A stretch of DNA of 64,000 nucleotides from NCBI GenBank assembly GCA_036429605.1, contig CM071591.1:4030001-4094000 (forward strand). Reading direction: 5' to 3'. Numbering within the stretch: position 1 is the stretch's first letter; each line of letters begins with the position of its first letter. The position numbers and the translations under genes are program-made. The notes under the pieces are model-generated. The model ran no database searches, was not told where the DNA came from, and worked only from the letters and a program-made list of their open reading frames with translations. Positions 33,093 through 45,155 of the stretch are shown here, piece by piece. This DNA is from Cladobotryum mycophilum. Taxonomy: Eukaryota; Ascomycota; Sordariomycetes; Hypocreales; Hypocreaceae.

Positions 33093-33798
33093 TCGAGTTG
33101 GTATCAAGGCCAACCGTGAACGGGAGACTTTGTCGCCTCCTTTGTCTCTCCCTTGAGCAAAATTGGAAGGGGAGGCAAGGAGGGAGGGAGGGAGATGGTT
33201 GGGTGTGTGGATGGCTTATGTTTCTGTCCATACTGAATTTCAGCAACGGTACCTCTGGAGGTTTGAGGCCCTGGAGGGTGTCGTTTGGAAGGGAGTGACA
33301 CTGGAACTCGAGCAATTATGGGGGGGCACCTTTGGGGGGGAACCCTCAACCCTCCATCAAAAAGGCCAAAGACACACACCCAAGGGAGGGAGGGAAAAGA
33401 GATACCTACCTACCTACCTACCTACATTGCTCCAGAAGAGAGTGAGAGAGAGCGTGTATGTGTGAGTGAGGGGGCCAAATTCTCTCTGGCGCCAGAACCT
33501 CTCTAGCCATTTTAACTTATGGGACCGGTTCTTTTTACCCTATCTAGCCAATCGGAGCCCGAGCGCATTGAGGGGTGCAAAGGCGGCGCGCAAAGCGTCC
33601 ATGGCAAAGTGCACAAAACCGAGGGTAGGCTTGAAGCTAAATCAAGGTAAGAAGAATATGCTAATGTTTTTTTCTTCTCTTCCGTGTCGATCTTGTGATC
33701 ATGAAATTTTTTTTTTAAAACTGTTTGCTTGTGTGTTCTAGATGTTTTGTTTGTTTGTTTGTTTGTTTGGGGTAGATAGGTAGACGCCAAAACAACGA

Positions 33799-33829
<31 letters not shown>
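33799..33829 (+). repeat. (CAT)10 microsatellite
   Basis: Ten uninterrupted CAT triplets, preceded by a (GTTT)n run at about 33748-33770. Confidence 0.95.
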
Positions 33830-35592
33830 TCCCTTGCCGTCCCAGGTACAAACAAGTTCAAAGCTCATTCGAGAGAGAGAGGTCTGGTTTGCTCACCAGT
33901 TTGCTGTTGCTGCTGCTGCAGAATCAGCCCTGCATGAGACAGCTCGGCCCTGTGACTCCATGTGTGGCTGCTGCTGCACCGTGCCGCACATGCTCTGGAA
34001 AGAACCAACAGAAACTGCAGTTTGGCCTCCATACAGAAAGGCAGAGCATGTGCAAACGGCATGCATTGCAACACTTTTTTTGTGGATGTGGGTAGTATGG
34101 GTAGGGATATAGATAAGTAGATATGGAGTAGTTATGTGTAGGCATGCATTCACTTCAAGTACATACTTTACGGCACGAACCTTGGTACCTAGTCGAATGC
34201 ATGCACATGCTTTATTGCGAATGCTGTCCAAGGGTTTTATCATCAAGTAAAAAATGGCCATCATGCTTGCATACCATACATACATTACATACATACATAC
34301 ATACTGGGCCATCCAAAATCTGGGGGGTCCTTTTTTAACGAAGCAACCAAGGCATCGTGATGGAACCAACCTTTTGACTAGGCCCATCTTATAGCGTCGT
34401 CCCGCCTTTCAAGAGAAAGTGTGTGTGTGTGGGGTGGGATCGATCCACAGCCAGACTCTGTGGGTAATAAGCCAGTGGAGGGTTTCTTCGCGACGCGAGA
34501 GCAAAGTCCGCTTGCAGACTTTTGCTGGGCTCATCCTTGAAACTGCGTGGTGAATAACTAGGAAGCCTTCTCTTCCTCGCCATGATGCTCTCATCATGAA
34601 ACTAGCCACGACCATGGAGCCATAGCTCTCAGCAAGATTGTCTCTCAAAAGGCGTATGCACGAGGAGGCTCGTCCCGCAACACAATCTACAGTGCCCGGA
34701 GACACTGTTGATCACGACAGGAGCCACGTCGGTTTCCCACCACATTTCCGGCTCAACCAGAACAGGCATCGGCAGGGGTAAGAGGGTGGCTCGGTGAACA
34801 TTCAATTCGCCCGGAGAGCATGGTTCGCAGGAAGACGGACCGGGGAGGGAAACGGGTCCGATGGCATGAGAAAAAAAACGTGTTTTCTCGATTCCAGTAC
34901 CGTCAGCCATGAGCAGCGGTTCTTCTAGAGTCTTGCACTGAGGGGAGAGTTGAGAGAGAGGAAGAAATGGCACAACACAATACACTGTGTCCATTTGGCG
35001 ATTAACGGCGTCGTGCTGTGGCGTGCTCTCTCTCTCTCTCTCTCTCTGCTTCTGTCTCTGTTTTTGTCTCCTGCTCGATACCTAGCGTCCAAAGGGTCTC
35101 AAGGGTGCTATAGGTTAAATTTTGTATTACCTTGCGGCTGTCTCCTTTCTGCCTTGCAATCTTCCCACCTAGTAGTACTCCGACATTACGCAGCAACACC
35201 AAGACTGCACTGCAACACACCCAGAGCTGCAGGATGCCGGTCATGTTCTAGGTGAGCAGCCATGCATACCTTATCCGAGGTGAGATGAGTTCTTTTCCTT
35301 TTTCTTTCTTCTCGTCCTCTGTGTGCTTGTGTAAATTGGAATGAGGCAGGCATGTTTACCGCGGATTCTTCCGATCACATCCATATTTCAGCCAGGGGGT
35401 GCGGAAGACGGGTACGAGCATCATGTGCCTGTTTCCCGAACAACTGGCATTTTGCGGGAAGCCGCCGCGTACGTAGTAGTGTCTCTACCTGGGCGCATGC
35501 ATACAGAAACCTGTGCCTGGTGTTCGCTGTATGTATGTGTGGATGTACGTACATATGTGAACAGAACAGGCCATGCTGTACGTCGTCGCTCG

Positions 35593-35594
<2 letters not shown>

Positions 35595-35624
<30 letters not shown>
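35595..35624 (+). repeat. (TG)n dinucleotide repeat
   Basis: Fifteen uninterrupted TG units, followed by (AAGC)n at about 35627-35641. Confidence 0.95.
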
Positions 35625-35625
<1 letters not shown>

Positions 35626-38600
35626 AAGCAAGCAAGCAAGCTGTGTGCAACCAAAGAAAATGCAATGGCGTCACAACGAACCAATGGTGCTATCAAGTCA
35701 CGAGCATGTACCAACCAGAGAAGCAAGAAAGAGCCCTGGAGAGAAAAAAGTTGGAGGTGAAAGGAATGGGATGCCTGTGTGTGCAGAGTGCAAGAAGGTC
35801 AGCACGGGCCAGTATATGCTCCCAGTAGAAAAAACTTCAAAAGCGAGTGCGTGCATGCGCAAGAGAGGCGATCAACAGATTGAGAAAAACGACTTGTCGT
35901 TGTTGGTAGAAAGAAGAAAACACGGAAAACCAAACAAAGACGCGGACATGGTCCCATCCAACACAACAACAACCCAACGGATGTCATCTGCCGCTGAACG
36001 TGATGATCATGCCTCGAATGAGAAAGGCAAGAAGCATTGCACACACGCCAGCCATGCTTGCTTCTCTCTCGCGCTTGTGCCTCACACGGTTCCTTCAGGA
36101 ACCCGGCAGTGAGTGTGTTTACAGGGGGAGGGGACAGAGAGAGGACTGGGGGACAATGAGACCCACCAACGGTCCCAGCGGGGGAGACGGCCGCAGCAGT
36201 GGTCCGCTGCCTTATAGGCGCGACTAGACCTTGCTCAGGCTAGTATCTCCCCTAGAACCTAGCTGAGTGTTGGTGAGTTAGTGGACGTCGACAGGGGCCA
36301 ACAGAGCACATGCGCTTGAGTGGTAATTGGTGCTGCACGCACAGGGTCCGCCGATCCCGGCAAAAAAACAAGAGAAGAAAGGGAAGAAGTTCCTTTTTTG
36401 GCGCTTCACCGCACAAAAGGCCAACCACATGTAGATCTGTGTCTGGTGATGCCTCGTGCAGGAGGCATGAAGCAAATTTCGCGATATTGCATGCTTACAC
36501 AAGAACCTCAAAATATCTATTTCAGGAGCCCTGGAGAAAGGAAGAAAAAAATAGGAACTTGTAAAATGACGATGATCAACTTAGTAAGCCTGACTCACAC
36601 GCCCTTGGACAAGCAAAGTTACTTGTACTTGCTCCGTATCGGACAGAAGGCTGCTTCCACAGCGCCCACTGTACTTGCACTTGCGCTTCCACCTCCTGCG
36701 CCTGCGCCTGCCTGTAAAAGTGAAGTGAAAAAATTTCACCCTCTAGAATGAAATTGTGCCGCCCAGTCGTCACCAAATCTTTTCATCAGCAGGTTCATTC
36801 ATTTGACAAACGACTCCAACCATCCAAGAAACAATTCAGTCCACCAAGAGGAGTTCCCCTGCCTTACTTATCATTCTCACCATCGAGATGGCCTGCAAAG
36901 GATCAAGTCTGGACCGCCAGCCAACAATGTCCCTAAACTAGTAGTCTGTCAGGTCGGTGCCGGAACCAGCCCCCGAGGCCGAAGAACTGCAGACAAGCAG
37001 ACACGGTGAGACAAGCAGATGCCAAGTCCGCGGTCCAATTACTTGGTAGTCTCTCTCCTGCCTCTGGGTACGTCACATCACGTCGTCTGTCAGAATACCT
37101 AATGGTTGGGTTTGCAAGCTGACACTTCTTTTTCTTCTCCTCCCCCTCCCCAGTCGCCCATGTTTCACGGGCACGTCAAATATCCCTGCTGCTTTTTTCT
37201 TTCTTTCGCTGGCAAACTGTCACAGAGCAGTCGGGCTAATCTTCCCGCCCCTGTATTATTCGACGCCAAATCCCTGTATCAAACTGTCTGCTGCTTGCCC
37301 ACGCCAACAGCCATGGGGCAGATTCACATCGGGAATTGTCAGAACGCTCTTTTTTACACGGACCACACATCTAGATCGTGATAGCCGCATGCTCCTTTGT
37401 CATATCTCATATCTCATATAGCATTTCTGCTGTGTATGTACAATACCTATGTACGCAATTCATTCCCTCACTGGCCCAGGCACCGTGTATCCGGGGGCGC
37501 AAAAAGAAAAGACGATTTTTCCTCATCCAGCTTAGGTTGTTCTCTCACTGAAGGAGATGGCATGATTGTCAAATTCGGCAACGAGCAAAACGACTGCATG
37601 TGGACCATCATATCATGCCAGAGAGCTCATTGGCCATGCCCCAGGACGCATGCGGCACGCTACTGTGGGAAAACCCATGTCCCATCACACTCCCTCACCT
37701 CGCATCAAGGCGCACAGACAGAATGGGGCTTGCCTGCTGGGGAATCAATGAACGGGGATGGGGCTCGAGTGGGGCTCCGGGACACCATCACGCGTGGTCC
37801 TTAAATGCCCCTCTCATCAATCATCCAGCACCGAGATTACAAAGGATGTCAACTAATTACTTGCAACCTGGCCTCTGGATTGCTGCGGGCACTTTTGATT
37901 GAATCATTTTACGGCAAACCACTGAGCTGACAGGCCTCTGGTCAGACAATGTCCATAATATGACAAGGTCGTGATAGCAATTCAGCATCATGCTTGGGAG
38001 TAATGTCCAGAGTCAACCTCTATCCACTTATACGTCGTCTCACCGTCTCGAGGTTCAGATCCCCCACAGCTCCCTTGCAGAAGACACCTTGTTGAGACGG
38101 CTTGGCCATTTTACCATTTCAGGGTGTCTACGTGACCATGAATCGGCCACATTCAAACGCCGAAACGGCGGACAAAGCTACCTACAACGTTGCCAATTAA
38201 AGAGCAGCTTCATCGTTCTGATCTTCGCTCGTCTCAGGGTGGGAGCCAGTTTGTTCTTGGGTTCCGTTGGTGCCTGCTAGGCCTAGCCGAACAGCCACAG
38301 TGAACAATTTGCCGGGGAGCGCGTGATCGAACGCTCGATGGACGATAGCAGAGAACCACACCACCAACCACTATCCCCGGCCTCTGTCTAACACAACTTT
38401 AGGCCAGGGTCTAGGCGGTTTGTCCCTTCTCAGACACACCATTCCATTTCCAAGGCCGGCGAGGAAACTGTGGTCTAATGACTAGCATGTTTCCTCCTCA
38501 TCAAGCACCGCGCAGAGACAGTGTTTTAGCCAGCCGCTTTCCCCCCATTGCGCAGGTTAATGTCAACCGTCAAGACGGAACATCATGAATAATTCAAACA

Positions 38601-41600
38601 CATCTCAAAGCCATCGATTCATGCCTATTGCTCGTGGCAATACACCAGTGATAAGGCATTTGCAGAAGCATAATTTATGGCTGTTCGGGGGAACCCGCCA
38701 TGCTATGAACATTACAGTTCGGCGCGCCGTGATTTAGAAGACTTAACTGCATGGGACGACCTTGCGACTCCTAGTCTTTCTACGTATTTGCACCATCACA
38801 ACCGCTTGTCGACATTGAGACTATCGTTCTTCTGTAAAAATCAAACTACGAGCGACGAGATATTTACCTCGGATGAGGCATACTCGCAGCCAATCTCCAT
38901 TGCCGCACAGCCTCGTTTCATTCCTGTAGCGATTCTAAATATTACGAGGATCTACTAACGCTCCACTAATGAAGATCTTCTTGGGTTCTGGGAGAGGCTC
39001 TTGGGCTCCCAAGTCCCTAAACCGCGGTGCTGGCTGGTTGGGTACCCAGAATCCAGGGACCAGTTAGACATGGCAACCCGGTTCTGTTGCAGTTGGGTTA
39101 AACCGGTCCTGGAACTCGTTGCATTAGGTACAATGATAGTTACAAACTATTACGCAGTGGCATTTCAACCGCACTGGGAAGCGCGTGTCGGTAGTCGACC
39201 GGATATCCTCCCTCCTTCAGTTGCAACAATCTTTGCCGAAACATAGCGGCTCGACAACGGATCAATCCGACTCCATGACTGTCTCACCATCAAAAATAAA
39301 CCTTTGCCACCACTGATATGGCTCTCTGAGGATTGACATAGCGATACGCATAAGACTCACAAAAAAAGAATGCGGGAAAAGCTCACCTTCATGTCAACCC
39401 CGTAGTCTCCAATCCAGTGAAACGCCCCCGGCCACGGCGGGGAAAGAAGCCAGTTTGCCCCATCCAATTATCCATCCCACAAGCCCCTCCCCGGCAATGC
39501 TGGGTGGACAAAATGTGGCGCTTTGGCGACAGTAGCCAAAGCTTGGCGGTCATCTTATCGTCCTTTGTTGGCCGTCACAACAACAAAAGAAACGATTATG
39601 AATCTCTGTGGTCATTTATCATATGTCATATTTACAGCCTGAGATCTCGGGCTTCTCGGATACTGCGGCAATTGCCTAGATCTGCGAATAGCGGCTGCTC
39701 ACACCGAACAATCACCCCCATATGGGTTCAAAAGGGTCATGCATTAAAGCGCAGTCATTTGATATTAACCTAACGGCAATAGGGAATCCGTCAGCAAACG
39801 GAAACCTGGCACCTGGGGCGGAATATCCAATGGGATGGAATTGGTTGGTATCGACATAAACTGAGCCGAGTATCATTGATACGACCTGCATGGCCCTACT
39901 GATGCCGACTGTTCTGGGCTGGTCTCCTCGCATTGCCTCCGAATTTAGATGCTCAATTGGATTGTTCTGCTTAACTGCGGGCACTGCTACCTACTCGGTA
40001 TGCACATACTGGCGCCTACGTACATGGATGTCTGGCGAAAACTCTAAGATGCAAAATTGCATTCTGTTGCAGCCCGTTAATGCAGCAACATGGTTCTACG
40101 TTCCCCACAGGCGCGGCCGGCGCAATGAAAAGGAATATGTCTTTCTGAAACACCAAACTCCATTTTTCTGCGTCGGGCTCCATTTCATGGTCATTCGGTC
40201 CAAAAAAAAAAAACCTGCCCAGTCCGTTGTCAGATTGGCCAGCTTGGGGAAGAAGGAAAAAACACATTCCTGCCTGGCTGGGAGAAGGGGAGAAACGGCG
40301 GAGGAAACGAAACATAGTCTGACATGATTCAGATTCTATGATGCCCAGATGCCTGCATGATCGTCACAAGGAATTACCCGTCCGTCCACCCTTCCCAGCT
40401 CATACCTTTCCGTCTTTTGGCTTCGGCAATCGGACGGGAATCCGAGACATTGGTTCTCGTGACCTTCAGCCCCAACAGCAGGGAGTGAATAACATGATGC
40501 AAGTACACATCATCACGGCCTTCAGAGCGAGTCCGTTGCGTCGTTCTCCGCGACATTTCGTCGATAAGAACCCACATGTGAATTCGTCTGGTATGTTGAC
40601 CGGCGGATCCTCCACTCCCATCGACTCGATTGATCGATTGACGATCATCTCGGACTGAAGCATAGCAAAAGGAACTCATTCAAAGCACCAGCTGCCACGG
40701 CTTGCATCTCTTTCATTCCAACTTAGATCAGATGACTGATAGTACTTGAAGGAGGCCGGTTTGAAGCCTTCCCGAAATCTGGTTCAATATTTCGCCACTC
40801 GTATCTGTCTCAAAAGACACTCCTCTCGTGAGACGCACAGGACAGGTCTGCCGAGCACGTCTCCATTTTCACATCTCCACTCTTAGAAATCTGCATATCT
40901 AATATGTCATGCGCTCGGATGTAACCTGCAAGAGAAACCATGATCGTCGATCGCCGAGTTGATAAATTGCCCGTCATGTTTTGCTTTTACGGCCCTTCTG
41001 AAACAAGCGCGAGGTAGCATGAGTCGTGAACTATGCAGTTGGTGCTCAGTCAACGATCGAGAAGCTGTTGGCTTTCCCACGGTGCCAACACGGAATGTCT
41101 TCAGCGTCGGGCCCGCAATTCTCTTACTTGTTTCACGCGTCTGGGTGCCGGGTTTCTGTCAAGAGATGCGCGTTTTCCGCAGTTGTTGAGTCATATGGTC
41201 TTCTCATCTGACAAGACATGTATATCCAACATGACGTACAATTTTCCGGCGAGCATGACAAGTCAAAAAACAGTTGGATATATCTAAATTGGTCAGTTGA
41301 AGCTCCTATTTATATGCAAATCGCTCCACTTTTTGTCTTGTTGGGCAAACTTGAAGAGAAAGTGAGAGTATCTGGTCGTCAGAATGCCACCCGCGAGCTC
41401 ATTTCGCTTCCCAAATCACACAAGATATCGCCACAAGGCATTCTGTGGAATCAGTTTTAATAAATAAATAAAAAAGACCAAGGAAAGCCATCATCAGTTA
41501 CACTCTGTATCTTCCTACACGCAGATGGGGACCATCCCCCCTTCATCCATCGTCCTTCCCTATCCATCCCTTACCCCCCCCAAGTCCTCTTCTTTCATAA

Positions 41601-42224
41601 CAATCTTCCATCTAATGCCATCAACGCATAGCGCATCTATGAACATCATTCCCGGTATTCCATACTCATTAATCCATCCATTCGTCCGTCAATCCATCTG
41701 TCCGTCCATCTGAAACGCCCAAGACGCCCATCCCGTTGAATATCCCTTTGTCCTTCCCTTTCCTAGGGTAACATGTCCTTTCATTCCCTTGATCCCAATT
41801 CAAGCTACGTTTGTTAACGCTCATTCTTTGCTCGCTCGCTTTGCTGTTACGTGTCTCCTCCCTCGTCATAAAAAAATGTACATTTGCAGCATGCTGACGA
41901 TTAGATAACTTCCAAGGCTCTGTTCTGTGCATTCGATCGTATGCTTCAATGCTCGCTGGGCTCTTTCGATATTGTAACCTTTCTTTCAAACTTGAAACGC
42001 TTTCAGTCGTATCAAAAATCATTTGTCGCTTTCGTCTTTTTTCTCTTCCAAACAAAGTTCGATGTTGTTGTAACGCCGGGTATTTGTCGTACTATTCGTG
42101 TAAATATAGAAACACTTGTCCTAAAATTCCGTTTCCGCTGTACCAATTTCTGTAAACCAAAGCCGTTCGAGCGTAAACCAGGCTGTTGAAGCCCGATAAA
42201 GAGGATATAAAAGAGAGAGATAAT

Positions 42225-42931
42225 TTATAGAATAGTACAGCGAGGGTGGGAGCTGTCACGGAAGCGAGAGCGGCGGCGTCGCTTGTGAGAGCCTCGCACA
42301 CCATCCGATCGAGACGAGTCGTCAAATTCTCCACTTTCGTCTTCCTTGCGAAGCATTTGGCGGCAGAGATCAATAAAGACTTCGTCAACATTGGCTGTGT
42401 AGAAGTGTTAGCATTGAGGAGCTGCCGGGTGTCCGACTTGATCAAACTCACTTCGAGTCCTGGCACTGGCTTCGTAGTAAGGGGCTCCCCACTTCTGGGA
42501 GACGGAGAAACCCTTGGCACGGGGAATCACACGAGTCTCTTCCAGATCAGCCTTGTTGCCGACAATAACCATTGGGACGTTCTCGTCATCCTTGATTCGG
42601 ATAATCTCCTCGCGTAGGCCAGCCAGCTCAGCTAAAGAGGATGGCGACGTGATGCTAAAGACGAGAAGGAAGCCCTGGCCGGTTTTCATATAGAGATCTC
42701 TCATGGCAACTACACCTCGCCTACTATCAGTTCATGGTTCACGGTAGTTGGATGCCAGAGAACCTACCAAATTGTTCAGTGCCCGCGGTGTCAAGACTAT
42801 ATCACATAATTAGTTGCTGCCCCGTTTCGTCGGAGTTTCAATGGACCACCGCCCAGACTCACATTTCCAATACCACTTGGCGGCCCTGGAGACTCTGTTA
42901 GCTGAGATGACATTTGCGGTCCCCCCCCCCC

Positions 42932-42962
<31 letters not shown>

Positions 42963-43373
42963 GCTTCAAGTCTACTTACATCAACTTGCAATTGAGTGCG
43001 GTAAGAGTCCTCAATGGTAGGGTCATAACTCTCAATCCACTCATTGTGGACAAATTGAGCTATTCGGTGTAAGTGTATCGTCAATAGTGGGAAGGCTAAG
43101 AGCAAAGCTCACCAGTCAAGCAACTTTTTCCAACGCCACCTGATGTATTAAGTTAGTTGGATGAGAGATTACATGGACAAGAGGGTAATATAGGCGTACC
43201 TGCTCCAAGAACAACAACGTGAAGCTCGCGGCTGCATATGGGGGAATAATTGGTTAGCCAGGACTTTGGACTCGAGGGGATACAAGAGCGCATTATCAAG
43301 TATGGATGCCGGAGGAAGGTTATGGGTCAGAACTTGTCTCGTACTTTGAGGAGTAATGGCTTCGTGAAGGCAT
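42225..43373 (-). CDS. RSR1: Ras-family GTPase of Rap/Rsr1 (Krev-1) type
   Basis: Eight minus-strand exons: 43373-43345, 43231-43200, 43139-43113, 43059-42980, 42885-42863, 42796-42768, 42709-42452 and 42394-42225 give 215 residues. The P-loop is GAGGVGKS, the effector loop YDPTIEDSYR, and the switch II motif DTAGTEQF carries the Thr that distinguishes Rap/Rsr1 from Ras (Gln). NKAD and EASAR are the guanine-specificity motifs. The tail has a KRRRRSR basic cluster and a C-terminal CTIL box, whose Leu predicts geranylgeranylation and plasma-membrane anchoring. Rsr1/Krev-1 directs polarised growth through Cdc42 and its exchange factor. The first 29-nt coding exon (MPSRSHYSSN) fits by phase and splice signals but is the least certain part; it makes the N-terminus about nine residues longer than usual. 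Intron 4 contains an extreme homopolymer block. Confidence 0.93.
42921..42963 (+). repeat. C11-A23-G9 homopolymer block inside RSR1 intron 4
   Basis: Eleven C, twenty-three A and nine G follow each other without interruption; C and G runs can pair around the A loop. It lies in the intron 42886-42979, reading C9-T23-G11 in the transcript, upstream of an intact branch point (GCTAAC) and 3' splice site. Confidence 0.9.
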
Positions 43374-43832
43374 GATTGTTTTAGTAATAGGGTGCTCGGC
43401 GCAACCACAGCTTGTTCGTGTAACGTGGTATATATGTATATATAGAGGTAAAATGTGTAACAAGAGATAGTGCAGCCACCTCGAGACGATGTTTAGCTGT
43501 TCACGAGTCACACAATCCCGCAGGAGGTCGCAGGGGACGGGCCGGTGGCGGTTAAAGGTGTTTTGTGAAACAAAAAAAGGCCGCTGAACTCAAGCTCGGA
43601 CGGGTTCGTCTCGTGTACCCGCAGCCAGTAGCCGTTGATGAAGCACAACGTCAGAGCTGGAAGAGGAAGTGTTCTGATTGGGTCCGCCCAAAGTAGCAAT
43701 GGAATAGATGAAGTCAATAAGGATATGTTCCGCCGTGGTTGTTGTTGTTCTTGTTGCTTGAATGGATTCAAGTTTTCCGCTGAGGGAGAGAAGAGCTGGC
43801 AAACAGAGGTGGCGGTGAATGGGTTGTTATAG

Positions 43833-43834
43833 GT

Positions 43835-43867
<33 letters not shown>
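43833..43867 (+). repeat. (GT)n repeat upstream of RSR1
   Basis: About seventeen GT units with one TAT interruption, followed by a GA-rich stretch. Confidence 0.95.
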
Positions 43868-43872
<5 letters not shown>

Positions 43873-45125
43873 GAAAGAGAGAGAAGCTGTGGTCTGCGAG
43901 GAACAACAGACTTTGAGTTTGGATACGGCGGCAGTTCAAATAGTTCTGGCCAAGCTGGGCAAAATGTCGACTCGCAGCGTCAGATGGTCAAGCGGAGCGG
44001 GGGCTGGCCAAAGGGAAGGGAGAGAAGGGAGCAGCTATTTTCCCCCCATCCAAAGTCTCAAAACTCCACCCTTCTTCCTTGATTTCTGGCGTTCTTGTCT
44101 GATGTCTTGGTGGGGGTAAAAAGGAAGACAAGGCCTGTCCAGTCCAGCTGAAAAGAAGGGCGAATGTGTGCGTGTGTGTGTGTTTGTGAGTGTTTGTGTG
44201 TGTTGCGTGACTATGATGGGTAAAAAATGAAATAAAAAGCTGGGTTGGACGTGGAGCGTGGAGCGTGGAACGTAGAAACGTGGATGGACGGGATGCCCAG
44301 AATGGAGCAAGGTGTACAAAAGTAAGTTGATGAAATAGGAACGAAACAGATTTACTGCGGGTTACGTCAAGAGACGGGAGAGTCGTGCAGGGAGAAGATG
44401 CAGTGCAGAGATTCTCAAGGGTCTGGCTGTCTTTGGTTGGCGCCAACAAATCGACCAATGCCAATGCCACCGTCCTGGGCCGAACCGAGCTGAACCGGCC
44501 AATGCTTCTCTGAGCTAGAGGAGGTATGTAGAGCTAGAGCTTGGAGGAAGTACTCTGAATGAGAAAGTGAATAGGAAAGGTAAGGAAGGGTACAGTAGGA
44601 TACAGTAGGATACAGTACAGTACAGGTAAGTAGGTGGGTAGGTAGGTAAGGTAGTGTGTAGTGTAGTAGGTGACAACAATGATAGTAGTAGTAGTAGTAG
44701 TAGCACCAGTGCAAGGAGAGAGGCAGCTAGCGAGTGGGGGTGTATCTAGGTAAACAAGATACAAGACAAGAGAACCCGAGGGGAGATAGAGAGGTACGTG
44801 GAGATAGGACAAGGAGAATGACGGCGGGAATTGAGACACAGGCGGGATGGATGACAAGATGGATGAACAAAAAGGAAAAAAAAATCTAAGCCATGATGTG
44901 ATCTGTCGACAGGCGAAACGAGATCAGAGATGAGAAGAGATTGAAAGAGGCGGGGATCGCAAGACACACCGGCAGCAGGGCGAAAAAAGTCAAGGTGATG
45001 GAGCTTGCACAGGTAGGTGTGGGGAGTGTCTGTGTGCCCCCTGCCAGGTATGTTATTTTTTATTTTTTGACGAGGACATGGACGTGGATGTATGTATGTA
45101 GATGTGGATATGGACGTGGAGGCCA

Positions 45126-45155
45126 GGTCTGGTCTGGTCTGGTCTGGTCTGGTCT
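45126..45155 (+). repeat. (GGTCT)6 pentanucleotide repeat
   Basis: Six perfect copies. The reverse complement is the same cyclic motif as the CCAGA array at 21333-21387. Confidence 0.95.

Larger units (their letters stand above)
30480..42224. other. 11.7-kb gene-poor, repeat-rich region upstream of WHI3
   Basis: No open frame on either strand shows coding character; the longer ones translate microsatellites into poly-Thr, Cys/Val or His-rich strings. The first 2 kb upstream of WHI3 are packed with short tandem repeats and probably include its promoter and leader. From about 33.9 to 41.4 kb the sequence is mixed in composition with no tRNA, rRNA or transposon signature. The last 760 bp are the 3' flank of RSR1. 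Confidence 0.5.

Noticed and set aside
33893..34387. Minus-strand frame of 164 codons
   Set aside because: Cys/Tyr/His-rich translation of TACA- and GCTG-type repeats; no splice-consistent extension or family similarity.
43833..43867. Regular repeats considered as a CRISPR-like or structured array
   Set aside because: Simple dinucleotide microsatellite without spacers, in a eukaryotic genome.
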